Part shown: piece by piece, positions 37,169-45,111 of the stretch
Layout: each line of letters opens with the position of its first letter
Position numbering within the stretch: the stretch's first letter is position 1
Source of the DNA: JAEUQQ01 sp963697285
GTDB lineage: Bacteria > Acidobacteriota > Vicinamibacteria > Vicinamibacterales > JAFNAJ01
Assembly: GCA_963697285.1 (NCBI GenBank)
Contig: CAVONI010000011.1
Span: 1,550,001-1,614,000 of the forward strand
Length of the DNA stretch: 64,000 nucleotides
Direction of reading: 5' to 3'
Notes under the pieces: model-generated
Seen by the model: the letters and a program-made list of their open reading frames with translations, nothing else
What the model was told of the DNA's origin: nothing
Databases searched by the model: none
Position numbers and translations under genes: made by a program

Positions 37169-38385
37169 GTACCCATGCTGTCCTGGAGCCTGGCGCGCGG
37201 ATCGGTGGTCGGCCGGCACACACGCCGGTGGGCGGCGTCCTCATGACCCGCGGGTACAAGATCCTGCTCGCGATCGCCGGACTCGGCGCGTTGGTCGCGC
37301 TCTATCGCTTCGTCTTCGGGCTCGGCGCCGTCAGCAACCTGAACGACGGCTATCCGTGGGGCATCTGGATCTCGTTCGACGTCGTCACGGGAACGGCTCT
37401 TGGCTGCGGCGGCTACGCGGTGGCGTTGCTGGTCTACATCCTCAACAAGGGCAAGTACCACCCGCTGGTGCGGCCGGCGGTCCTCACCAGCCTGCTGGGA
37501 TACGGGCTGGCCATCCTGGCGGTGACGATCGACCTCGGGCGGTTCTGGAGCCTGTGGAAGGTGCCGGTGTTCTTCTGGAGGTGGACGCACTCGCCGCAGC
37601 TCGAGGTGGCGCTGTGTGTCGCCGCCTACAACCTGGTGCTGCTCGTGGAGCTCTCACCCGCGCTGTTCGAGAAGTGGAAGACGAGCCCGAGCCCGTCGCT
37701 GCGGGCCTGGGCCGATCGCGGGCTGAAGTTCTCTGACCGCACGCTCGTGTGGTTCCTGGCGCTCGGCCTGCTGCTGCCGACGATGCACCAGTCGTCGCTC
37801 GGGACGATGATGCTGCTGCCTGCGACCAAGCTGCACGCGCTGTGGTTCACGCCGTGGTTGCCCTTCCTCTTCCTCGTGTCGTGCCTGCTCATGGGCTACG
37901 CGGTGGTGGTGCTCGAGGCCACGTTCTCGGCCCTCGCGTTCGATCGTCCGCGCGAGACGCCGATGCTCGCGACGCTCTCGAAGGTGACGATGTGGGTGGC
38001 GCTGTTCTTTGTCGCGTTCAGGCTGGTCGACGTGGCGCTCGCCGGTGAGTTCGGGTATCTCGGCACGCCGCTCGGCATCGTGTTCCTCGTCGAACTCGGC
38101 CTGCACCTGGCCGGCGCGCTGATGCTCTGGTCAGACGCCGCGCGCGCGCGTCCCCGCACGCAGGTCCAGGCCGCGATGCTCCTGTTGCTGGGCGGGATGA
38201 TGTTCCGCATCGACACCTACTGGATTGCGTTCTCTCCGGGCGCGCACTTCTCCTACTTCCCCGCCGTGCCGGAGTTGCTCATCACGTTCGGGATCGTGGC
38301 CCTCGAGATCGCGTTGTACATCGCCGCAGTGAGAATCTTCCCCATCCTGAGCAGCGGGCGCCAACCCGTGCCGGTCGGGCAGTAG
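37165..38385 (+). CDS. hybB: HybB/NrfD-family membrane quinone-linked subunit
   Basis: 406 residues with about ten membrane helices (ILLAIAGLGALVALYRFVFG, VVTGTALGCGGYAVALLVYI, LTSLLGYGLAILAVTIDLGR, and others). The NrfD/PsrC family conserved WGIWISFDVVTGTAL and ATKLHALWFTPWLPFLFLVS are present. HybB passes electrons from HybA to the quinone pool without haem. ATGA overlap with hybA gives coupled translation. GAGGAG lies just upstream. Confidence 0.95.
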   Translation: MSTHAVLEPGARIGGRPAHTPVGGVLMTRGYKILLAIAGLGALVALYRFVFGLGAVSNLNDGYPWGIWISFDVVTGTALGCGGYAVALLVYILNKGKYHPLVRPAVLTSLLGYGLAILAVTIDLGRFWSLWKVPVFFWRWTHSPQLEVALCVAAYNLVLLVELSPALFEKWKTSPSPSLRAWADRGLKFSDRTLVWFLALGLLLPTMHQSSLGTMMLLPATKLHALWFTPWLPFLFLVSCLLMGYAVVVLEATFSALAFDRPRETPMLATLSKVTMWVALFFVAFRLVDVALAGEFGYLGTPLGIVFLVELGLHLAGALMLWSDAARARPRTQVQAAMLLLLGGMMFRIDTYWIAFSPGAHFSYFPAVPELLITFGIVALEIALYIAAVRIFPILSSGRQPVPVGQ

Positions 38386-38397
38386 GAGACAGACGCC

Positions 38398-40095
38398 ATG
38401 GCAGTGATCACGCTCGACCCCGTGACCAGGATCGAGGGACACCTCAGGATTGACGTCGAAGTCGAAGGCGGACGCGTGCAGAACGCCTGGTCGTCGGGGC
38501 AGATGTTCCGCGGGATCGAACAGATCCTCAAGGGCCGCGACCCGCGCGACGCGTGGCTGTTCACGCAGCGCTTCTGCGGCGTCTGCACGACGGTGCACGC
38601 CATCACGTCGGTGCGCGCGGTCGAGAACGCGCTCAACCTCGCGATCCCGCCCAACGCGCAGTACATCCGCAACCTCATCGTCGCCGCCCACGCGCTGCAC
38701 GATCACATCGTCCACTTCTACCACCTGTCGGCGCTCGACTGGGTCGACGTCGTCTCGGCCCTGAAGGCCGATGCGACGAAAGCCTCGTCGCTGGCCGAGA
38801 GCCTGTCTGACTGGCCCGGCAACAGCCGGCACCAGTTGAAGGCGGTGCAGGACAAGGTGAAGGGATTCGTCGAGGCCGGTCAACTCGGGATCTTCCAGAA
38901 CGGCTACTGGGGGCACCCCGCGATGCGCCTCGCCCCCGAGGTCAACCTGATCGCCGTGGCGCACTATCTCGAGGCGCTCGAGTACCAGCGCAAGTCGAAC
39001 CAGGTCGTCGCCATCCTCGGCAGCAAGACCCCGAACATCCAGAACCTCGCGGTCGGCGGCGTGGCCAACGCCATCAACCTCGACAACCAGGCCACCTTGA
39101 ACATGCAGAAGCTCTACATGGTCAAGGACCTGCTCGACAGCATGATGGCGTTCATCAAGAACGTCTACTTCGTCGACATCTGCGCGATCGGCGCGATGTA
39201 CGCGGACTGGTTCGGCTACGGCAAGGGCGTCGACAACTACCTCTCGGTGCCTGACCTCCCCACCGACGCCGCGGCGACGACCTTCGACCTGCCGGGCGGC
39301 GTCATCATGAACTCGAACCTGGCGGGCGTGCGGCCGATCACCGCGTGGACCGATGCGGAGTTCAAGGACAGCGTCTCGGAGTGCATCGCGCACGCGTGGT
39401 ACGACGGCGACTGGACGAAGCATCCGTTCGAAGAAGACACGGTGCCGAAGCACGCGAAGTTCGACGCGAGCGGACGCTACTCGTGGATCAAGGCGCCGCG
39501 CTACGACGGCAAGGTGATGCAGGTCGGTCCGCTCGCGCAGGTGCTGGCCGGGCTCGCGACCAAGCACGAGGCGACGACGCGGTGGGCGACCCTGACGCTG
39601 CAGACGGCCGGGAAGGTCGCGGGCACGACGTTGACGCCGGCGATCATGCACTCGACCCTCGGACGCCACGCGGCGCGCATGATCCGCTGCGCGGTGATCG
39701 CCGAGGCCTCGCTGCGGCAATGGGACCTGCTGGTGAACAACATCGCCAGCGGCGATGTCTCGATCTTCAACGCGCCCACGTTCCCCAAGGGCGAGCAGCG
39801 CGGCTTCGGCGTGCACGAGGCCCCGCGCGGCGTCCTCTCGCACTGGGTCGTGATTCGCGACGGCAAGATTGCCAACTACCAGGCCGTCGTGCCGTCGACG
39901 TGGAATGCGGGGCCGCGTGACGACAAGGGCCAGCTCGGGCCCTACGAGTCGTCGTTGCTCGGCAATCCGGTCGCCGACGCCGAGAAGCCCCTCGAAGTGC
40001 TGCGGACGGTGCACTCGTTCGACCCGTGCATCGCGTGCGCGGTGCACACGCTCGACGTCGAAGGACGCGAGATCGCGACCGTGAAAGCCCTCTGA
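38398..40095 (+). CDS. hybC: [NiFe]-hydrogenase large subunit (HybC-type)
   Basis: 565 residues. The nickel-iron site ligands are RFCGVCTTVH (Cys60, Cys63) and DPCIACAVH (Cys544, Cys547), with His550 ending the mature chain. The 15-residue tail after His550 (TLDVEGREIATVKAL) is removed by the maturation protease encoded at 42842. N-terminal DPVTRIEGHLRIDVEVEGG is family-typical. Together with HybO, HybA and HybB it forms a membrane-bound uptake hydrogenase of group 1. AGGAGACAGACGCC precedes the ATG. Confidence 0.97.
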   Translation: MAVITLDPVTRIEGHLRIDVEVEGGRVQNAWSSGQMFRGIEQILKGRDPRDAWLFTQRFCGVCTTVHAITSVRAVENALNLAIPPNAQYIRNLIVAAHALHDHIVHFYHLSALDWVDVVSALKADATKASSLAESLSDWPGNSRHQLKAVQDKVKGFVEAGQLGIFQNGYWGHPAMRLAPEVNLIAVAHYLEALEYQRKSNQVVAILGSKTPNIQNLAVGGVANAINLDNQATLNMQKLYMVKDLLDSMMAFIKNVYFVDICAIGAMYADWFGYGKGVDNYLSVPDLPTDAAATTFDLPGGVIMNSNLAGVRPITAWTDAEFKDSVSECIAHAWYDGDWTKHPFEEDTVPKHAKFDASGRYSWIKAPRYDGKVMQVGPLAQVLAGLATKHEATTRWATLTLQTAGKVAGTTLTPAIMHSTLGRHAARMIRCAVIAEASLRQWDLLVNNIASGDVSIFNAPTFPKGEQRGFGVHEAPRGVLSHWVVIRDGKIANYQAVVPSTWNAGPRDDKGQLGPYESSLLGNPVADAEKPLEVLRTVHSFDPCIACAVHTLDVEGREIATVKAL

Positions 40096-40096
40096 C

Positions 40097-40498
40097 GTGG
40101 AGTGGGTCCCGGCGCCGCGCCCGAGTGACGACCCCCTGCTGACGTGGGGGGTCGTGCTCGTCGCAGTGCACAGCGTTGCCGTTGGACTCGTGCTCGTGCT
40201 GGCCGGTGACTGGGGCACCGCCCTCGGCGGATGGCCGGTGGCGCCCCGCTTCTTCGTGCGGCAGTTCGGCGTCTTCCACTTCGCCATCGCCGCCGCCTAC
40301 CTGATCGAGTACGTCCGCTATCGCGGCGTGCACATCCTGCTCACCGCCAAGGCAATCGCCGTGGTCTCGCTCCTCGCCGCGTGGGCCGTGGACGGCGGCC
40401 CGTGGGCGGTGCCCGCGGCAGCGGCCGGCGACGCGATCATGGCGCTCGGCGTGTGGTGGCTGGCCCGGCGGACCACCGCTCGACGAACAGCCGGTTGA
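40097..40498 (+). CDS. small membrane protein linked to the hydrogenase operon
   Basis: 133 residues from a GTG start one base after the hybC stop, so it is probably translated with the operon. Four membrane helices (LLTWGVVLVAVHSVAVGLVL, FGVFHFAIAAAYLIEYVRY, ILLTAKAIAVVSLLAAWAV, AVPAAAAGDAIMALGVWWLA). The Arg-rich tail RRTTARRTAG lies on the cytoplasmic side. No recognised family; the position suggests an accessory role in hydrogenase assembly or anchoring, but this is context only. Confidence 0.7.
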   Translation: MEWVPAPRPSDDPLLTWGVVLVAVHSVAVGLVLVLAGDWGTALGGWPVAPRFFVRQFGVFHFAIAAAYLIEYVRYRGVHILLTAKAIAVVSLLAAWAVDGGPWAVPAAAAGDAIMALGVWWLARRTTARRTAG

Positions 40499-40530
40499 CA
40501 GCCGACGCACGTGTTGTCACTATCTCCAAC

Positions 40531-40827
40531 ATGAGGGCGACGAAGCTGCTCGACACGCGCGTCGTCTATGCTGAGAATGCCTTCGCTGAACTCATCCTCT
40601 GGCAACTGCCGAGATCGCTGGCCGGTTCTCGCCACGCCTACAAGTACCGGCTCGCGTACGTCGTGGATGGCGAATGCGTCCTCCGATACGATAACGAGGC
40701 GGGCAAGGGTGATCATCGGCACTACGGTATCAATGAGAGCAGCTATGTCTTCTCGACAGCCGAGAAACTGATCGCCGATTTCGAGCGAGACATGGCGAGG
40801 TGGGACGATGAGCACCGTCACTCTTGA
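40531..40827 (+). CDS. tumE: TumE-type toxin (DUF6516)
   Basis: 98 residues. It matches TumE/DUF6516 by NAFAELILWQLPRSLAGSRH, YKYRLAYVVDGECVLRYDNE and KGDHRHYG, the conserved (Y)K(Y)x(L)...DNE...KGDH core. Members act as toxins of TumE-TumA pairs, probably interfering with nucleic acid metabolism. The gene overlaps the putative antitoxin by 20 nt, as is common for toxin-first type II modules. Start ATG at 40531 chosen because upstream reading has no family match. Confidence 0.85.
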   Translation: MRATKLLDTRVVYAENAFAELILWQLPRSLAGSRHAYKYRLAYVVDGECVLRYDNEAGKGDHRHYGINESSYVFSTAEKLIADFERDMARWDDEHRHS

Positions 40828-41158
40828 AGTCAGGGCGCCCGCGGACGCGATGGCCGAATTCGCACAGGCGTGGACGTCTGGCAAACGGCAGAAGAACGCA
40901 AGGATCGGATTTGCCACGCCCGAACTGCTCTGGAAGGTATTGACTGCCAAGCGTTGGGAGTTGCTCAAGGCGCTGTGCGGCGCGGGACCTGTCTCGATAC
41001 GCGAGGCTGCACGCCGCGTGGATCGTGACGTGAAGGCTGTTCACGGCGACGTGACGGCCCTTCTCGCGGCGGGTCTGCTCCGCCGTGCCGAGGGCAAGCG
41101 CATCGAGTTCCCCTTTGAGGCAATCAAGGTGGAGTTCGTCCTGCAGGCCGCCTCATAA
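40808..41158 (+). CDS. tumA: TumA-type HTH antitoxin
   Basis: 116 residues. The N-terminal segment (VTLEVRAPADAMAEFAQAW) precedes a helix-turn-helix LTAKRWELLKALCGAGPVSI, REAARRVDRDVKAVHGDVTA, and a wing-like LRRAEGKRIEFPFEAIKVEF. This is the HVO_A0114/TumA family that neutralises TumE and usually represses the pair. Overlap with tumE couples translation. The position between the hydrogenase operon and the epimerase suggests independent acquisition. Confidence 0.85.
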   Translation: MSTVTLEVRAPADAMAEFAQAWTSGKRQKNARIGFATPELLWKVLTAKRWELLKALCGAGPVSIREAARRVDRDVKAVHGDVTALLAAGLLRRAEGKRIEFPFEAIKVEFVLQAAS

Positions 41159-41203
41159 CGTGGCCGGGCCGCACCCCGGTGGCCGACCAGGTGCGGCGTG
41201 AGC

Positions 41204-41228
41204 GGGCCGCACTGGGGTGCGGCCCCTA
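41204..41228. repeat. GTAGGGGCCGC-type palindrome at epimerase gene end
   Basis: GGGCCGCAC, loop TGGG, GTGCGGCCC (9-bp stem) followed by CTA, which is the epimerase stop read on the minus strand. The 5' part of the region, 41164-41186, carries a second related GGGCCGCACCCC stretch. Same family as 11848 and 19205. Confidence 0.6.
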
Positions 41229-42734
41229 CGTGCGTGCAGCGGCGAGTTCGTAGACGTCCTGCGCCTGGTCGCATCCCGATCGCAGCGTCGAGGTGACGTA
41301 GTCGAAGATCGCCTGCCGCATGCCCTTCGACTCCGGGTCGCGACGCAGCACGCGCCAGCACACCAGGTTCAGCCCTTCCAGCGCCCCGCACAGTTCGTTG
41401 GCCTCGTAGCCCTGCTCGAGGCGCAGCGTCGCGAGATCGTGGCAGTAGGCCATGAAGATCCCCCGGTCTTTCGTGCGCACCGCGTTGAGCAGGTGACGCA
41501 TGACGACACGATGGTTCCAGTCGTGCTCGTCGGCCGTCAGCAACTGGTAGTGCGCAAAGCGATGCCGCTCGTGGGGCGTGGTGAGGAGGGCGGTGAACTC
41601 CTCGATGATCGCTTCCTGGTTCCGCTCGAGGAGCCAGTGCACCCGCAGGTTGATGGGGATCTGCACCTCCTTCATCGCCGCCCGGTTCCGCACGTTCCAC
41701 TCTGACGGGTCGGCCTTGAGGTTCTCGATCAGGAACGGCAGGCGACGCAGGATCTCGAGGCGGGGCCGTGGCGCCCATCCGACCCGATGCCGCGTGCGGC
41801 TGGAATCGATCGCCATCACCGTGTCGATGTAGTCGGCCATCCAGGCGCGTTCGAAGGGTCGCTCGCCGGTAATCCGCCCGGCCAGGTCGCGGGCAATCAT
41901 CCCCGGGCGGCACAGCAGCCGCGGCATGTGGAAGGGCCGTTGGCGCGACCCGCTGTATGCCAGCGTCGCCGCCTCGAACAGCTCGTTGTGCGACACCGCC
42001 CGGTCGGGGCTCGCGATCAGGACCTCGCCCCGCTCGAACCGGTCGAACCGCGCGAGGGCCTGCACGAGGAAGAGGACAACGTCGTTGACGTGGAGGTACG
42101 GGATGGCCGACTCGCCGCGCCCGCCCAGGATGCGCCGGTTCCACGACGTGCCCAGCCACGTGTGCAGGAACATGAAGAGCGGCGGATACTCGCACCAGTC
42201 CGAGAACAGCGCCGCGAATCGCACGATCACGGGGTGGAGGCGCTCCGCGTACTCCCGCAGCATCTCCTCGCCCGCGCGCTTGGTCCGGGCGTAGATGTGG
42301 TGACCGTCGGCAGGGCTCGACTCGTCGAGCGCCTTGCCGCGCGGCGGGAGTTCCGAAGCCGCGACCGAACTCGAGAACAGGAAGCGCTTCACGCCCAGCG
42401 ACACGCTCAGGTCGAGCACGTGCCGCAACCCCTCGACGTTCGTGCGCACGTATTCCGGGTCTTCGACGCCCGTGAAGTCGTAGTGCGCGGCGAGGTGCAC
42501 GACCGTGTCGGCGCCACCCTGTTCGGCGATGCGCGCGAAGACGGGCTCGAGCTGTCGCCGGTCGCCGATGTCGGCCTGGAACCACACGATGTCGGGATGT
42601 TGCGGCGCGCCGCTGCGCTGCTGCGAACGCCGCGCAATGCAGTAGATGCGCGTCGTCCCCGCCAGCGACGCCAGGAGGTGGCGCCCGACGAATCCCGACG
42701 CCCCCGTGACGATGAGCCCGCGTCCAGGCGTCAT
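41226..42734 (-). CDS. NAD(P)-dependent epimerase/dehydratase (extended SDR) with extra C-terminal domain
   Basis: 502 residues. N-terminal Rossmann fold with GASGFVGRHL (GxxGxxG), acidic D after the second strand (FQADIGD), VVHLAAHYDF, catalytic Y/K in HHIYARTKRAGEEM, and a later WLGTSWNRRILGGRGE substrate region. Residues ~340-502 form a helix-rich extension (IPINLRVHWLLERNQEAIIE, NHRVVMRHLLNAV, GMRQAIFDYVTSTLRSG) not found in ordinary epimerases. The natural product or sugar is unknown. It lies between tumA and the hydrogenase protease gene, both on the other strand. Confidence 0.85.
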   Translation of the reverse strand: MTPGRGLIVTGASGFVGRHLLASLAGTTRIYCIARRSQQRSGAPQHPDIVWFQADIGDRRQLEPVFARIAEQGGADTVVHLAAHYDFTGVEDPEYVRTNVEGLRHVLDLSVSLGVKRFLFSSSVAASELPPRGKALDESSPADGHHIYARTKRAGEEMLREYAERLHPVIVRFAALFSDWCEYPPLFMFLHTWLGTSWNRRILGGRGESAIPYLHVNDVVLFLVQALARFDRFERGEVLIASPDRAVSHNELFEAATLAYSGSRQRPFHMPRLLCRPGMIARDLAGRITGERPFERAWMADYIDTVMAIDSSRTRHRVGWAPRPRLEILRRLPFLIENLKADPSEWNVRNRAAMKEVQIPINLRVHWLLERNQEAIIEEFTALLTTPHERHRFAHYQLLTADEHDWNHRVVMRHLLNAVRTKDRGIFMAYCHDLATLRLEQGYEANELCGALEGLNLVCWRVLRRDPESKGMRQAIFDYVTSTLRSGCDQAQDVYELAAART

Positions 42735-42841
42735 CGCGCCGGCCTCGATTCACCGCGCCGGGGCGATGGCGCCTGCGTCGGCGAAGCCCCGGAGGGGCGA
42801 TGGCGGGCGGGTGCTGTGTCGTTCGTGTACGCTACATCCCC

Positions 42842-43372
42842 ATGAACACCCGTGTGCACGTGATCGGCCTCGGCAACGTGCTGGTCGGAGACGACGCCTT
42901 CGGGCCCTGGGTAGTGCATGCGCTGGAATCGGCGTGGGAGTTCCCGCCCGAGGTCTCGCTGCAGGACCTGGGCACACCGGGACTCGACCTGCTGCCCTAT
43001 CTCACCGACGTGGATCGAGTCATCCTGATCGACACCGTCAGGTCGGAGGGTGCGCCGGGCGAGCTGCGACGCTACGACAGGGCGCAGATTCTCACGCACC
43101 CGCTGCAGCCGCGTGTCAGCCCGCACGATCCCGGGGTGAAGGACGCACTGCTGTCGCTCGATCTCGAGGGGCGCGGGCCACGCGACGTCGTGCTCGTGGG
43201 TGCCATCCCCGGCGAGCCGCGTTACGACGTCGGCTTGAGTCCGGCGCTGCGTGCGGCGGTGGAGCCGGCGGCCCGCGCGGTCGTCGCCGAGCTCGAGCGC
43301 TTCGGCATCACGCTGCACGAGAAGACTCCCGGAGTGATTCCCACGCCCTGGTGGGACGCGCCGCAGGACTGA
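42842..43372 (+). CDS. hybD: hydrogenase maturation protease (HybD/HyaD family)
   Basis: 176 residues. Conserved GxGNxLxxDDxxG at the start (VIGLGNVLVGDDAFG, Asp18), LIDTV (Asp64) and SPHDPG (His95) give the three nickel-sensing metal ligands of this peptidase family. It cuts the C-terminal tail of HybC after nickel insertion. The usual Glu of the first ligand is an Asp here, a tolerated variant. It sits 2.7 kb after hybC with the toxin-antitoxin pair and epimerase between, an unusual separation. No HypA-F accessory genes are in the window. Confidence 0.92.
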   Translation: MNTRVHVIGLGNVLVGDDAFGPWVVHALESAWEFPPEVSLQDLGTPGLDLLPYLTDVDRVILIDTVRSEGAPGELRRYDRAQILTHPLQPRVSPHDPGVKDALLSLDLEGRGPRDVVLVGAIPGEPRYDVGLSPALRAAVEPAARAVVAELERFGITLHEKTPGVIPTPWWDAPQD

Positions 43373-43405
43373 CAACGGCGGGCCGGGATCAACGCGCGAC
43401 GGCAT

Positions 43406-43906
43406 TCAGGCTCCTGTCCCGGCACCGGTTGCGGCGCCGGTCTCGACTCCGACCACGACCCTGTCGCCGTCGATGCGCGCGGGAACCACCATCATCGGTT
43501 TCGTCGCCGCCCCTCCAATGACGCGCCCCTCCGCATCGAACAGGCCCTTGTGGCAGAAGCAGGCGTAGCGCCGGTCTGCAGGGACCCACGAGACGACGCA
43601 TCCCCAGTGCGTGCAGAGCAGCGAGCGCGCGGTGACGCCTTCGGCCGTCCTGACCACTTCGACCGGGTGATCGCCGACCATGATCGTGACGTGCTGGTCG
43701 ATTGCGAAGTCGGCAAGCGGGCGTGTCACCGGCGGGCCCGGAGGTCCGGTCGGCGCCTTGTTCTCGCCGTAGTCGGGATCGTCGGGATCCATCGGCGGCG
43801 TGCACCCGGCACCTGCGGTGGCAACGAGGAGTGCGCCGGCGCCCGCGGCGAGCGTCTTCAGCATCGTGCGCCGTGGAGGAGGAGGGTGCTGGTGTCTGGA
43901 AGGCAT
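43406..43906 (-). CDS. Tat-exported Rieske [2Fe-2S] lipoprotein
   Basis: 166 residues. N-terminal RRTMLK with hydrophobic LAAGAGALLVATAGAG ending in the lipobox Cys35 suggests Tat export and lipid anchoring. The Rieske cluster ligands are Cys98-x-His100 in LLCTHWGC and Cys116-x-x-His119 in ACFCHKGLFD; Cys103 and Cys118 can make the stabilising disulfide. It probably transfers electrons at the outer face of the membrane. The neighbouring hydrogenase protease and hydrogenase operon suggest a link to hydrogen respiration, but direct pairing is not shown. Confidence 0.88.
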   Translation of the reverse strand: MPSRHQHPPPPRRTMLKTLAAGAGALLVATAGAGCTPPMDPDDPDYGENKAPTGPPGPPVTRPLADFAIDQHVTIMVGDHPVEVVRTAEGVTARSLLCTHWGCVVSWVPADRRYACFCHKGLFDAEGRVIGGAATKPMMVVPARIDGDRVVVGVETGAATGAGTGA

Positions 43907-44084
43907 GCCCAGGTCCTGGTGCGGTGTCGCGCAACGCCAGCGCCACCGTTCAGGTGGTGCCGGCGACCTCACAGCGAGGGCCGTGCCAGACGGGTCGTGC
44001 GCACAACGCCCACGAATGGCGCGGGCCGGTCGGCGGCGGGCGCACAGCAGCCTGTGGCCTGCCGCCTTTCCGGCGGCACCCGCG

Positions 44085-44474
44085 TCAGGCGGTCGCGTCG
44101 GCGGGTTCGAACAGCGCGAAGACCGCGTCGGCAGGATCGCGGATGACCGCGTAGCGTCCGACGGCGCCCATGCCCGTCACGTCGCGCAGGACCTCGCCTC
44201 CGAGCTCGCGGGCGCGCTCGACTCTCGACTCGATGTCGGTGACCGTGATGTAGAGCAGCCAGTGCGACGGCAGGCCTGTGTTGACGCCCTGCGCATGGCA
44301 CACTCCCGCGACAGGCGCGCCATCGGCATCCAGCATGTTGTAGTCGTCGTAGTCACCCATGGGGACGGTGCTGACGCTCCACCCGGCGACCTCGTGATAG
44401 AAGTCGCGGATGCGCGGCGCGTCGGCGACGGTGAGATCGATCCAGCCGATCGACCCTGGCAGCGGAACACTCAT
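44085..44474 (-). CDS. VOC family protein (glyoxalase/bleomycin resistance fold)
   Basis: 129 residues from the ATG at 44474. Two beta-alpha-beta-beta-beta units: GSIGWIDLTVADAPRIRDFY, GYDDYNML-like metal-site region (GDYDDYNMLDADGAPVAGVC), and HWLLYITVTDIESRVERARE, RYAVIRDPADAVFALFEP. Single-domain VOC proteins catalyse metal-dependent isomerisation or bind antibiotics. The substrate is unknown and no operon partner is evident. Confidence 0.9.
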   Translation of the reverse strand: MSVPLPGSIGWIDLTVADAPRIRDFYHEVAGWSVSTVPMGDYDDYNMLDADGAPVAGVCHAQGVNTGLPSHWLLYITVTDIESRVERARELGGEVLRDVTGMGAVGRYAVIRDPADAVFALFEPADATA

Positions 44475-45111
44475 GAGCACTCCCCGCGCGGCGCCCGGAA
44501 GGCGGGCCCTGACCGCGCCACGTGCTCGCGAATCATAGCCGGGCTGCGCGCTTCGGGGCTACAGCCGACTGGCTGGCACGCCCGGCGAGGTCTCGGCGGT
44601 GGTCGGCGGGCGTGGCTGTCGCCGGGGCAGCGAACGCGCTACAGGCCCACCGCCCACGATTCGGTGCCGTGGCAACGGCGCCCGGTGCCGCCGGGCGCAC
44701 TGAAGACACGCGGACGACCGCAGATTGCCGGGCTCTCTCGCCTGCGCTACACTGCGGGCCTCTGCCGCAACCGCCGCCGTTGCCGGCCAGCCCACGTGCG
44801 CCCGTAGCTCAGTTGGATAGAGCGTCGGCCTTCGAAGCCGCAGGTCACAGGTTCGAGCCCTGTCGGGCGCACTTCTTCTTGTCGATTCCCCCTGCCGTTC
44901 TCGTGCCGCCAGCACGACGCTACCAGCCAGGCGCCCCGGTACCTTGAGGATACGGGACCAGGTGAATCCTCAGAGGCTGCTGAGCCATACAGGCAAGCGG
45001 CCTTCGCACCTCGTTCCGTGGCCTTTCTCATGACGACTGGCCACAGCCAGCAGGATCCGTGGACACGGTGCGAGAGGGGCGGCTGGACGGCGTCGGGCAC
45101 CACGGGGACCT
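44475..45111. other. intergenic region carrying tRNA-Arg
   Basis: Aside from the tRNA at 44798-44871 I see no gene. Long open frames across it are GC-driven and include tRNA sequence. The last ~100 nt hold the presumed promoter of the GntR-type regulator (CGAACTTGTATTATCAGC near 45149). Confidence 0.6.
44798..44871 (+). tRNA. tRNA-Arg (anticodon TCG)
   Basis: Acceptor GCGCCCG pairs with CGGGCGC; D arm GTAGCTCAGTTGGATAGAGC; anticodon stem-loop TCGGCCTTCGAAGCCGC with TCG; T arm CACAGGTTCGAGCCCTGT; discriminator A. CCA is not encoded. Confidence 0.97.

Noticed and set aside
44522..44947. 141-codon plus-strand frame
   Set aside because: It runs through tRNA-Arg and has no start signals.
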